Assembly (NCBI GenBank): GCA_963935595.1
Contig: OZ012542.1
Span: forward strand, 12,003,478 to 12,067,477
Source: Schoenobius gigantellus
Taxonomy: Eukaryota; Arthropoda; Insecta; Lepidoptera; Crambidae
DNA length: 64,000 nucleotides
Direction: 5' to 3'
The notes beneath the pieces were generated by a model. The model was not told the origin of the DNA and searched no databases. It worked only from the letters and a program-made list of their open reading frames with translations. The translations under genes and the position numbers were made by a program. Below, piece by piece: positions 54,549 through 64,000 of the stretch. Every line of letters starts with the position of its first letter. Position 1 is the first letter of the stretch.

Positions 54549-54786
54549 ATCACTCCTAATACTGAATTAATTACAGACGCTTCTGATGAAAATACACTCG
54601 TATTATCATCAGAAGAAACTTTGACACACTCCGATGATGACTGCTAGGTTATGCCCACATATTCGTGTATCTGGTAGTTAATATCTGTCAATAAAAAGAG
54701 TTTTCATATTTCGATATCTGAGTGGAAAAGCCTTTTTTAACCTCTTGAGCGGCAAAGTGAATTTGAATTTAGAACATCGTATATTT

Positions 54787-54995
54787 AATGGTTAAACAAA
54801 CTTACCTTTGTGATGTTTGACCATAATTATACGAGACGTTGCATCCGAAGAGATTTATATATTAACCAGGTAGTCCACTTTCCAATGTACCGGGCACCAA
54901 GCACAATTTTAGAGCGAAGACATAAAAATAAAAATATAGGTAGGTAGTTTTAGTATTATTCACCCGCTCGAGCGATGTTACGACGTTTGACTCAT
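54787..54995 (-). repeat. DIRS left inverted terminal repeat with extension
   Basis: 54827-54995 is the inverted copy of 60320-60487; 54787-54826 (ATGGTTAAACAAACTTACC...) is present only here and, complemented, in the internal complementary region. Confidence 0.75.
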
Positions 54996-55062
54996 TCCTT
55001 TAGAGCAAAATTTCTCAAAAACATTGGGTATTTATTTGCAACACAGCAAATAATGGGTAGGG

Positions 55063-55190
55063 AGGGAGTATAAATCTCTTCGGATGCAACGTCTCGTATA
55101 ATTATGGTCAAACATCACAAAGGTAAGTTTGTTTAACCATTAATTATACCACGACGTTGCATCCTCGAGATTTATATATTAACCAGGTAG
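55063..55190 (-). repeat. DIRS internal complementary region
   Basis: Left half (CGGATGCAACGTCTCGTATAA to TTTGTTTAACCAT) complements the left end; right half (TTATACCACGACGTTGCATC to AACCAGGTAG) complements the right end. The join is near 55140. Confidence 0.8.
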
Positions 55191-55396
55191 GATGTTTAGA
55201 GTATTTTGAGAAATTTTTGATTAGGAGAGAGAAAAAAAATAGTTTATCGTTAATTCGGTATAAGTCGAGTTTTTTTTAAATAAGTAATTTATAACTCTAA
55301 ATCAGTAAGTTAAGAGTTTTACGAGTATTACGCATGATAGACACTTGATAGAATCTTGATAAGAATTTCCAAGGCACAGAAAATCATCTAAATAAT

Positions 55397-55760
55397 TTAT
55401 AATAGTAAACTCAGCACTTCTAAGATGAGATAAATGGGTTTAAAAAGCTTAGTGAAAATGTATGGAGCTGAATCAAGTGCAAAGGGAAGACATTGAAATT
55501 CATAAGTTACTTGCTCTTTAAATCTAAGATAATGTTTCGACGATTGATGCGTAGTGACAAAAAAATAGACATATAAATCAATGAACGCCATATAACAGAA
55601 TTTAGACATCAGCTTAATAGCCGTTCGAATGTCGTCCATTTTAAAAGGCAACTCTGAACAAATTTATTGAAAGGTTTGACAATAAGAATAAATCTGTTCT
55701 AACCCTCAGGTTTACGGATTGTAACACCGTTTATTCTTGAAATTTTATTAAACACAAATT
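55397..55760 (-). pseudogene. DIRS reverse transcriptase fragment
   Basis: From about 55760 down: GVTIRKPEG, RFILIVKPFNKFVQS in one frame, then FKMDDIRTAIKLMSKFCYMA, FIDLYVYFFVTTHQSSKHYL, FQCLPFALDSAPYIFTKLFK. KMxDIRTA and the LPFxLxxAPYxFTK motif are DIRS-specific RT signatures. The catalytic YxDD region is missing beyond 55397. Confidence 0.8.
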
Positions 55761-57548
55761 TTGCAAAAATACTTTGGTTTCACTGTTGTTTCTACACAAA
55801 AATCACAACTTTTTTTTTTAATACAGCAATTCTTTGTTAATTAGTTTCAAAATATCCTTAACAACGTCATTTTTGCACGTGACAATTGCAACTACCTTTA
55901 ATCATTGTGCAATTTGTGCATAGACAAAATTAAAGAAAATAAATTTGACATTTAGTCCGTTTGTTTTGATAACTTTTAGAGACATTTAACAGAACATATT
56001 TTAAATTAATAGATCATACTAAATGAAGACATTTAACATGAGACATAAATTGATAGACATATAAGGATTTTCGTTGAGTACAGTTTTTAAAAGCGTTAAC
56101 ATTTTTGTTTATTGTTAATTATTCATGACCTTCTGTCATTTTCAACCAAACATTCAAAACTTTACCTAGAATAACTACTGATTATATATTGTAGAACTTC
56201 CAAAGATTCATATGTTGACTGGTGACGGTGATAAGCGATAAGTCCGTCCTTAACACATCTTGAAACACAACGAGAATTTCATATTGTGGTAGTATGGGTA
56301 TGATTCCTTTGCCAATACCTTGACGAACGAAGTTTTCTGCGTGCATTTCATTTTCAGAAAAATAACGAAATAGTTTCGTTGGAATTTACTACTAAGTGCA
56401 CGCGGCCTTCGAGGTTTTGTTTGCAGCTCGAGATCAAGGCTCTGGATACGCAATACATACGTAGCTGTAAATGATAAGGATTCACCGAATGATTCATCAA
56501 TATTTGTTATAATAATTTAAGTACTTACGCCAATTAACAAGGTACCTAATATATTTCTAAATTAGTTGAATTTTTTTTTTATGACTTAGAACAGATTTTA
56601 TTAACTTTTTTTTTTTGGTATTAGGGTTTTTTCAAGCACATTATATTCTCCAAATTCGTATTTTACATCCCCTATTTCATTAAAAACCCTGATAGTAAGC
56701 GGAATGTTGGTGGATTAATGAACAATATTTACACATTACATGTCAAGTTCCATATTTTCACCATAGAAAGTTTCTGATCACTCTCCGGTAAACAACTCAC
56801 AAAGGCTATTTTCCTTGAATTAATAGTAGCAGTTGCACACAAAATAGGTAGGTGCTCTCTCCTCCATATTTCATTCCCACAATCCAACAAATAAGAAAAT
56901 TTTACAATTTATTTATAATTATGTTTGACGAACCCATTGTTAGAGCCCCTGACCATAAGATTGTTAGGCATGTTTACATATTATATTCAACCCCACACTG
57001 TGCTATGAATCTCTAGGGCAGTTCCCATAGGGCTTGACTGCCTGACCGTTCAGTCGAGGAACTAAGAAATAATTAATATAACAAGGAAGAATTCTGTGAA
57101 ATAACATATCTAAAACATATAAAATCTCAGAAATTGGAGCACAGCATTACCTACCCGTGATCGCAAGAACCTAAAGTCGAGGATACGATCCACTAACCAC
57201 CGCTTCGGGGAAGGCTAATCACTTAGTTTAATTCATTACCCAGTTTTGTTTCCAATATAGATGATAGCTTTATGAGTTTGATACCGAGATTGATAAAAAA
57301 AAAACCTGAACCTTGATTATATAGTTGCACTTTGATTATATAGATTTCTGTATCTATTATAATATAGGTATACTGTATCTATTATATATTATACCTGATT
57401 CTCTCTAATTTAACTTACAACTCTAAGGATATGATTGTATCTGGCTATTATTATGATGGCTGGCGTATGATTGTATTGTTCTCCTATGCTTATGCATAAG
57501 AGAGCTGTTTGTAAACAAATAAAGCTTATTATTTTAGTAAGTCAGGGA

Positions 57549-57761
57549 TTAAATTTGTTTTCTTTCCCAAATTTTAATTTTCAACCTAATTTTGACAATT
57601 AGCAAGAAAAAAATAACATTACAGGTAGGAAAAATGTTAGATATAAATTGATCTAATCCGTCATTGTATCGTCTTACCGCTCCCATTTGGTATAACTTCT
57701 TAATTTCATAACGTAATGTCACAATATCTGACTGTGAAAACGTGAACTTATAGGTAAACAT
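57549..57761 (-). pseudogene. DIRS RT N-terminal fragment
   Basis: FSQSDIVTLRYEIKKLYQMG, AVRRYNDGLDQFISNIF corresponds to the segment just before the RT palm in DIRS polyproteins. About 1.8 kb of unrelated AT-rich sequence (55765-57545) separates it from the next RT piece and must be an insertion; no gene is visible in that stretch. Confidence 0.65.
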
Positions 57762-58990
57762 CTTTGAAATACTGGTTTGTTAAAAAGAATTTTGTAATCC
57801 ACTTTACCCGTTACAAATTCTTATACAACTGGATCGATAGTTTTTTTTTCAGGTGTGAATAAAATATTCTCATTTACCAGAATAATTATTAAATTTTACC
57901 GGCTTACTTTTTTATATTTTGATCGGCGCCTTCGGTCGAGACTTCATTGTCTGGGGCCTTACCATGATCGCTTATAGCAAGGTTAAAACAATATTGAAAT
58001 AGAGACACCGCTCTTGTTGCGTATAACGCCATCTCGCTCTCAGCGCGGTTTAAATTTTGTTTTAGGCGATCATGGTTGGGGGGCTGATATCGATCTACTA
58101 CAGGTGTTTTCCTCGCAGACTAATGGTACGACGAGTGACTCCTCGCCTAACCTCGTCTCTGCGCGCGTGGCAGTTGATGCGGTGGGGCTTTCCAGTTGCC
58201 CTGCTGGCTGACTAAAAGCCTATTAGAAGAAGAAGTACTCGTAGCTGGAACTTTCTTGATTTGGAGTCCCGATTTTTCTGCTGACTTCGATGCTTTAATT
58301 TTATCAGTGACTTCTCGCCATAGAGAAATGAATCACTTCGTACATCTTCAATCTTTTTAAACTTTTAATGTAATGAATACATTATTATTAAGCGTGTTTT
58401 CATAATGAAGTTCCTGTATAAGCTGATTTCTTCGAGTAACAACGTAGTGATTTCGGGATTCAATTTGGGTGTTTTAACTAATTGAAAGTTTTCAGGTATG
58501 AGGATCTTGCCCACTTACACTTTCTATTAATCCTTATTTAAGCCTCCGCACAATATATAACCCCAACATTCAGAGATTTCATTCTGGTTTTTTGTTCCGA
58601 AACCCTCCTATTTCCTTTTTGAGGTCCCTAAGACCTCTAAAATATTCTCAAGCAAACTGGTTGCTGGAGGGTCAACATCATTTACAAGTACCTGAGAGCT
58701 AGTGGATGGTATGGGACACTCGGCTGGTGCTTGTGATGTCATCACCTGTACATTACTAGGTTGTTCCTTGAATCACTCACTGAACATCCCGTGTATGTGA
58801 ACAGACTGAAGCCAATTTATCCTCTTCATGGATTTTTATTTTTATTTTATTTAACAAAATGCATACATTATAAACATAAACACCAAATTATTGAGTAGTT
58901 TGTCGGCTAGTAACATTAGCAATATTCTGCGAGGCGAGTAATATTCTGCGAGGCTATCCTCAGCCTGTGAGCATTCCGTTGAAGAAAATA
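57762..58990. other. Interval without recognised gene, containing a GC-rich block
   Basis: 58010-58210 is GC rich and open on the + strand for 65 codons (DHGWGADIDLLQVF), but no family was recognised. The rest is AT rich. Confidence 0.35.
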
Positions 58991-58994
58991 AATT

Positions 58995-59585
58995 AGGTCA
59001 TGATCGCAACATTACACTAAGTGTTGTTATGGAGACCGTGATCGCGTCACGGTACTAATATAGGTAATTATATGACCAAATGAACATGACTACGATCGCA
59101 TCGTAGTACTTACTGTGCGCGACTATGATCGCATCATAGTTCCAAGGCACACTGTTCTATAAAATATAAAGAAATAATAACATTCTGTTAAAAAAATAAG
59201 CTAGGTCATTATCGCATCATGACCGTGTTGTGATCGAGATCGTGATCGCGTCACGGTACTAATATAATAATTATATGACCAAAGAACATGACTACAATCG
59301 CATCGTAGTACTGTGCGTGACTATAATCGCATCATAGTTCAAGGCACACTGTTGTATAAAATATAAAGAAATCATAACATTCTGTTGAAAAAATAAGCTA
59401 GGTCATGATCGCATCATGACACGAAGTGCTGTGTGTGGTTGAGACGGTGATCGCGTCATTGTACTAATAAATATGACCAAAAAACATGACTACAATCGCA
59501 TCGTAGTACTGTGCGTGGTTATGATTGCAGCATAGTTTCAAGGCACAGTGTTCTATAAAATATAAAGAAATAATAACACTTGAAC
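58995..59585. repeat. Three ~200-bp tandem units carrying twelve CGC-loop palindromes
   Basis: AGGTCAT landmarks at 58995, 59203 and 59400. Each unit has four small palindromes of the form arm-CGC-arm: GGTCATGAT/ATCATGACC, CCGTGA/TCACGG, ACTACGAT/ATCGTAGT and ACTATGAT/ATCATAGT, with unit-to-unit substitutions. Units also share AAAATATAAAGAAAT and GGCACACTGTT. Confidence 0.85.
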
Positions 59586-60319
59586 ACGTGTAAACAAGGC
59601 GTGTTTCAAAGTGCCAATTTACGGTTAGTTATTATGAATTAATGCTTGAATAGACGTTTATTTGGTACCAAAAAAATACAATACACAAGGTAATAAAAAA
59701 TATAAATATATATTCAGATAGATTTTAGGCCATATAGGCCCCGCTTGGCATATGCAAAGTCACAGAGTGCTTTGATGCTGGTATTCTGCGGATACCATTT
59801 TATTTAACACTGCATATAGCATATTCTCTAATTACACAGTAATGTTAGGCAATGCATTAACAGCAAAGCGCTCTTTGCTGCTCAATAAATTTCAATAAAA
59901 TAATTAGTGACCTAAATATAATCAACTGATTCGAACAAACACGAAATAAAGTCATGCTTTCAACGAACGAAATGTAAAGATGAGAACGTGTCTATTAATA
60001 GTACAATATAATAAACGATAAACACTTATATTTAAAACTTACATACTTCCAGTACTACTCGTATCAGAATGTACACTTCACTTCATTAAAAATGGCAATC
60101 GATCGTAAACACAACCATTTTTGCCAATCTCAAGTTTTGGATAAAACACTGTTTTTGACAGACCAAATGTGTCCCAAGTATATTGTTTTGGGTTACGTTT
60201 TCTTTTACCCATGTTGGTATCTATAACAACTACATAACAAACTAAAAATAAAGTTATAAAATAATAAAACTTTGAACTTTAATATTTCGATGCTGTGATG
60301 CCCGCACAAAGAAAGCGAA

Positions 60320-60487
60320 TGAGTCAAACGTCGTAACATCGCTCGAGCGGGTGAATAATACTAAAACTACCTACCTATATTTTTATTTTTATGTATTCGC
60401 TCTAAAATTGTGCTTGGTGCCCGGTACATTGGAAAGTGGACTACCTGGTTAATATATAAATCTCGAGGATGCAACGTCGTGGTATAA
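60320..60487 (-). repeat. DIRS right inverted terminal repeat
   Basis: Begins near GAGTCAAACGTCGTAACATC and ends GCAACGTCGTGGTATAAT; inverted copy of 54827-54995. Confidence 0.75.
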
Positions 60488-61455
60488 TGTAAGCACATTG
60501 TAAGTTTGTGAATTCAAAACATCATTAAACCTACTTAGACGTAAGTAGGTTTACCTTCATGGTGCTGAATTTATCACACAACCATTTTTAAATTGTTCAA
60601 AACTCAGACCGGAACTTTCTTGGTGTAACTTTTTTATTTGCTTTTCGCGCGCCATGTTCTTTTTACTCATGAAAAATATTTTTAGCGACGAAGGTTTTTG
60701 ATAGCTATTGGTTTTTTCTGGTTGTTTTAGATTGTCCTAATTTTTTTATGGTTTCTGTTTTTTGTTATTATTTTCATTGAATCATTTCCTCGCTGAGGTG
60801 AGATGAAAAGTTACGTGTCGCACTTGAGTGCAAAGATTTTTCACCTCGTGCTCTTTTGATTCCCTCGATGACGCTCAGGATTCTGAATTGAGCACGTGGT
60901 TTAAAAACCCTTTTGCACTCTTGTATAACAAATAACTATTACTCAAAGTAATTCAGATATATAGGAAAAATCTGGCACGTTTAATTAATTTTATTTTGTT
61001 TCACAGTGACAAATGTGGAAATAGCCATAGAAATTTCTAAAATATTTAGAAATGTTCTAACTTTATATTCCTGCTATTATCGTGTGTCAAATTTTAGGGT
61101 ATTAATAACAATAATATTACGCTTATTTTAAAATGGAAATCAGATGCTACTGTAATAAGACAACATGAAAAAAAAATATTTTGTGTTAATTGAGAAAAGA
61201 GAAATATCTCCAAATGTATTAATGTTACAATGCTGATTTTTTTATCTGAATAGATTTTATACTGCAACTTTATTTAAATGATTGGCTAATTACGTTTAAC
61301 ATTAATTTTCGAAACTAAAAATAAATTTCGTTTTTCTGACTTTTAACTAAAACCTCCATAACGTTCTAATTATACAAAAAAAATACGATCGGTATTTTTG
61401 CCAAACCTGTAAGTTACTATTACTGTAAGATATCTATAGAATAAAAACATAAAAT
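60488..61455. other. AT-rich interval, no gene seen
   Basis: No ORF or recognisable element apart from a moderately GC-rich stretch at 60790-60905. Confidence 0.5.
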
Positions 61456-61459
61456 TGAT

Positions 61460-61851
61460 ATGACCGCAACTAAGGCCAAATAACATACTGTGGAAAGGCG
61501 AAAGAGCCAAGATCATATTTTGTTTTAATAAATGGAACTACATATCGGAGAAACCGTTGGCATTTAATGCCAGCGCCCTTTAGAAATAGAGATGAAAGTC
61601 AAAATTTTGTAGATAAGTGTATAGAATCTAAGAGTCAGTGTCAGTCGAGTCAGATAGAAGAAAGAAATATTTCAAAAGTATCAGATATTGTTCCAGATCC
61701 AGTGCACAAAGAAGCAAGTCCAGAAGTGAATAATAAATCCACTTCATTGGAACAAAGATCTGACGCTCCTGAAATAAATACATTTCATAACAATAGATTA
61801 CCGCTAAGAAATAGGGCTAGGCCATAGTGGCTGGATGATTATGTGTAGAGT
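61460..61851 (+). pseudogene. Ty3/gypsy integrase C-terminal tail
   Basis: The frame reads KEPRSYFVLINGTTYRRNRW, the conserved end of the gypsy integrase C-terminal domain, then a Ser/Glu/Asn-rich tail (ATG at 61567 is internal) and closes RNRARPWLDDYV at about 61844. An in-frame TAA at about 61472 and loss of the rest of pol show a truncated copy. The 3' LTR follows. Confidence 0.65.
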
Positions 61852-61897
61852 AATTCAAACTTGTGATTGTAACTTATTCAAGACTTAACAGGGAGGA

Positions 61898-62102
61898 TGT
61901 TCTGGTAGTATCTTTAGTTATAAGGTAATGTTGTTAATCTGTGGACACTTGACAGCCCGCCTTGTCGATTGTCATTGGGAAGTTCTTTGGGTTTTGCGTT
62001 GATGGTGATGATTATTGTAGTACATAGTAATGTGAGTGATTGTAAGTTTCATTATAATAAATTATCTAAGTGACAAAATAGTATTCTTAAAAGGACCCAA
62101 CA
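61898..62102 (+). repeat. 3' LTR of the truncated gypsy copy
   Basis: Preceded by purine tract ACAGGGAGGA; begins TGTTCTGG and plausibly ends CCCAACA (205 bp). Right edge is tentative because no partner LTR is present. Confidence 0.5.
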
Positions 62103-62214
62103 TAACATAATGTATCTGAGGACAAATCAACATGCCTTTTCTGCTCCGGAACACATTTTGCCTCAAACCCTAATTGTCCCGAACATGCTAGACATGCTAG
62201 AAACATCTGATTGT

Positions 62215-63190
62215 TATCCCTTTATTGAAACCTTACAAAGACCCTGTCGATGCATCATCATACAGACCTATAGCTCTTTCTAAAATAATGGAACACCTCA
62301 TCAAAAACAGATTAGAATGGATACTGGAAAACAAAGAAATTCTTTCAAAGTCACAATTTGGTTTTCGTAAGGGTTTTGGGACAATGGACAGCTTAAGTAT
62401 AATGACTAGTGACATTCGTCGGGCGTTCTCTCGAGGAGAGAATCTATAACAGTTCAATAACAGTTTGTGTAAATGACGTTCTATCCCCTCCTAGATTAGT
62501 ATGGAAAGGTCTATTCCAAGGGGCTGTCCTCAGCCCTCTCCTTTATAACCTGTATACAACAGACTTAGACAAAACTGTTGACTCTTTTTGTCATATTCTT
62601 CAGTATGCCGATGATCTCACACTATACTACACATCTCAGAATATTTCTGAATGTGCTGTCCATCTAAATACTGCTTTATACTATTTAAATGAGTGAGAGC
62701 CAGATCATGGCCTTTCTATATCGCCAGATAAAAGTAGCGTCGTTATTTTGTCTCGTAAGAAATCCATCCCAGACATAGACATCGTTATCAGTAGCGAAAA
62801 CCTTCCAGTCGTAGAAAGACATAAATTTCTCGGTATCTTACTTGATCGCAGACTCACAGGAATTTTATAAAAGACAAATGCGAGAAAAATAGAAATGCCC
62901 TTCGTGCAGTCTCGGGTGTTTGGTGGGGTGCACACCCATACTGGAAAAAACTACTATCCAACGCCATTATAAGAAGTCACCTAGATTATGGTTTGTTTCT
63001 GTGGGAACCATGCACAAATTAGCCCTTGGTGCCCTAGATAAAATTCAGGTTAAATGTCTCCGCATTGTACTAGGGGCCATGAAATCATCCCCAATCAACG
63101 CTCTACAAGTGGAAAGCTCAGATCACCCACTTAACCTCCGTCGCCAGTTTTTAGCAGACAGATATTTTTATAGAATGATATCAAGCCGGA
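62215..63190 (+). pseudogene. LINE reverse transcriptase remnant
   Basis: YKDPVDASSYRPIALSK, ILSKSQFGFRKGFGTMDSL, then GAVLSPLLYNLYTTDLD, LQYADDLTLYY (catalytic ADD), PDKSSVVILSRKK and HKFLGILLD, followed by GALDKIQVKCLRIVLGAM and LRRQFLADRYFYRM. Frames shift near 62455, 62695 and 62870; residues between GFGTMDSL and the GAVLSP motif are partly missing. Jockey/I-group LINE by overall pattern. Confidence 0.7.
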
Positions 63191-63214
63191 CCCCAAGCCG
63201 GACGGTCTCCATGG

Positions 63215-64000
63215 GGTTAGCGACCACAACCTTCCAAAATCACACAAAGAAAGAAAGAGAAAATGACATGTTTTATATTGCAACTTTTAACATAAGGACA
63301 TTAAGAACTGATGAATCATTAACAGAATTAGAACAAGCAATAGAAAATAATAAATATCACATTATCGGACTATGTGAAGTAAGAAGATATGGAGAAGAAA
63401 TCCTAGATAAAACAAAATATATATTATTCTATAAAGGAGAAACAAAAGGTAGATTTGGTGTAGGATTTTTAGTGAAAAAAGTTACAAAATGGAATTGAAG
63501 AGATTGTTGGGATATCTGAAAGAATTGCAGTTCTGAACATACATATTCCTGGCTTTAAAGACAAATGGACGATAATCCAAACTTATGCACCAACCGATGT
63601 GGCTAGTAAGACAGAAAAAGATTCCTTCTATAAAGATTTAAATAATATCTTACACAATACTCATAAAACTATAATTGTAATGGGCGATTTTAATAGCACA
63701 TTAGGAACAGATGAAGCAAATATTATCTTCATTACTGGAAAATATACTACTGGAAGAAGAAATAATAACGGGGACTGTTAGAATTGCAATGCAATGGCAC
63801 ACAAGTTATACTTCTTAAGGTTAGGGAAATACTGATTTCACAAAAGTTTAAGGTATTCAATATATGCATGGTACCTGTAAGGATATATGGATGCCAGACT
63901 TGGGGTCTTACAAAGAAACAGTACAATAAACTTGAAGTCTGCCAAAACCAAATGGCAAGATATATCTTAAATGACAAACTTCAAGACAAAATGAAACTAT
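63215..64000 (+). pseudogene. RTE-like LINE: endonuclease joined to RT C-terminus, runs off window
   Basis: MFYIATFNIRTLRTDESLTE, HIIGLCEVRRYGEEI, ILFYKGETKGRFGVGF and IVMGDFNSTLG are APE endonuclease motifs of RTE LINEs, frameshifted near 63497. At about 63780 the sequence jumps to FNICMVPVRIYGCQTWGLTK and LEVCQNQMARYIL, which belongs to the RT C-terminal region, so most of RT is deleted. Continues beyond 64000. Confidence 0.75.

Larger units (their letters stand above)
49406..54648 (+). pseudogene. RAG1/Transib-like transposase gene, interrupted
   Basis: N-terminal segment 49406-49873, then a frame-shifted segment to 50522 (KHWLSTTFDIEILKLN, HRVRKSLEESLEGE, EALCLMIDLKLSVEDYIYMQ), then 50533-51183 with VFEGSWGFDDSTGQSTYK (first catalytic Asp candidate), TPQSFRFCRPIKIQY, CACCGATCTEL (CxxC) and HGISPLHAWIRIFEFLLHL, then RKKMGLLVDVVRPNAGTTND near 51250. 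After an insertion, HKILMHGSQIIES, YGMLSEQAGESRNKFWRYD (Glu of the catalytic triad) and LFHRALESSDPFL end at 54336, and the acidic tail TELITDASDENTLVL ends at 54648. Order and spacing follow the RAG1 core, including the CxxC and the GNE-like Glu. Stops after 51180 and two insertions make this copy non-functional. Transib is the likeliest superfamily. Confidence 0.65.
54787..60487 (-). mobile_element. DIRS-type retroelement, decayed
   Basis: Left terminus (54787-54995) and right terminus (60320-60487) are inverted repeats of ~165 bp (GGTAGTCCACTTTCCAATG ... CGCTCGAGCGATGTTACG). An internal complementary region at 55063-55190 consists of the complement of the left end joined directly to the complement of the right end, the hallmark of DIRS elements. 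RT fragments are on the minus strand. No tyrosine recombinase or gag was recognised. Confidence 0.75.

Noticed and set aside
58014..58211. GC-rich 65-codon open frame as a gene
   Set aside because: No recognised domain, no neighbours in frame; left as unexplained interval.
58995..59585. CRISPR-like array
   Set aside because: Repeats are ~200 bp tandem units with multiple palindromes, no short repeat/unique spacer pattern, and the genome is eukaryotic.

Overview
This window looks like a transposon-dense stretch of an insect nuclear genome, most likely a moth or butterfly. Evidence for a eukaryotic host is one split gene with canonical splice sites: an F-box/WD40 gene resembling FBXW9, minus strand, exons at 26792-26481, 19222-18954 and 16798-16261. 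The repeat types (Maverick, copia with an initiator-Met-type primer site, BEL/Pao, R1-, CR1-, RTE- and Jockey-like LINEs, Tc1/mariner, hAT, DIRS, and 3' ends carrying the CCATCAGGTGGGCAGT motif) point to Lepidoptera. That placement is inference. Almost everything else is mobile DNA, much of it nested.

Layout. 1-12357 is a Maverick/Polinton-type element (DUF8207-like protein, integrase, small virion-like protein, adenain-like protease, double-jelly-roll capsid protein, putative RNase-H-fold protein). It is split by a young Ty3/gypsy element on the minus strand (1401-8380, called gypsy A) whose LTRs carry heat-shock-element arrays just upstream of a TATA box. 13400-15850 holds a Jockey-like and an R1-like LINE remnant. 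16261-26792 is the host gene with large introns holding two MITEs, a mariner remnant, a perfect-centred palindrome, an element with ~200 bp inverted repeats, and three copies of a LINE 3' end. 27282-31695 is an apparently intact copia element with identical LTRs, inserted in an RTE fragment. 31840-33800 is a LINE reverse transcriptase interrupted by a templated inverted insertion, followed by a hAT C-terminus and a BEL/Pao gag remnant.

35165-41280 is a CR1-like LINE split by a second gypsy element (gypsy B, 35722-40170): near-identical LTRs around a coding region full of stops and frameshifts. 41388-42085 is a satellite with a ~121 bp monomer in alternating A/B types. 44151-54650 is the most unusual part. 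It holds a RAG1/Transib-like transposase gene in + orientation (49406-54648, interrupted by a Tc1 element inside a 118 bp tandem repeat block and by a second insert). A hairpin of ~140 bp arms joins it head-to-head to five tandem ~842 bp minus-strand copies of its own 5' part, and the outermost copy is fused to a BEL/Pao integrase tail. 54787-60487 is a DIRS-type element recognisable by inverted terminal repeats plus an internal complementary region, and it contains a three-fold ~200 bp repeat with twelve small palindromes. 61460-62102 is a gypsy pol tail with a 3' LTR. 62215-64000 contains a LINE RT remnant and an internally deleted RTE element running off the window.

The genes do not form a pathway. 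The interest is in layered insertions, a virus-like element with capsid and protease genes, stress-promoter-like LTRs, and recurrent inverted duplications.
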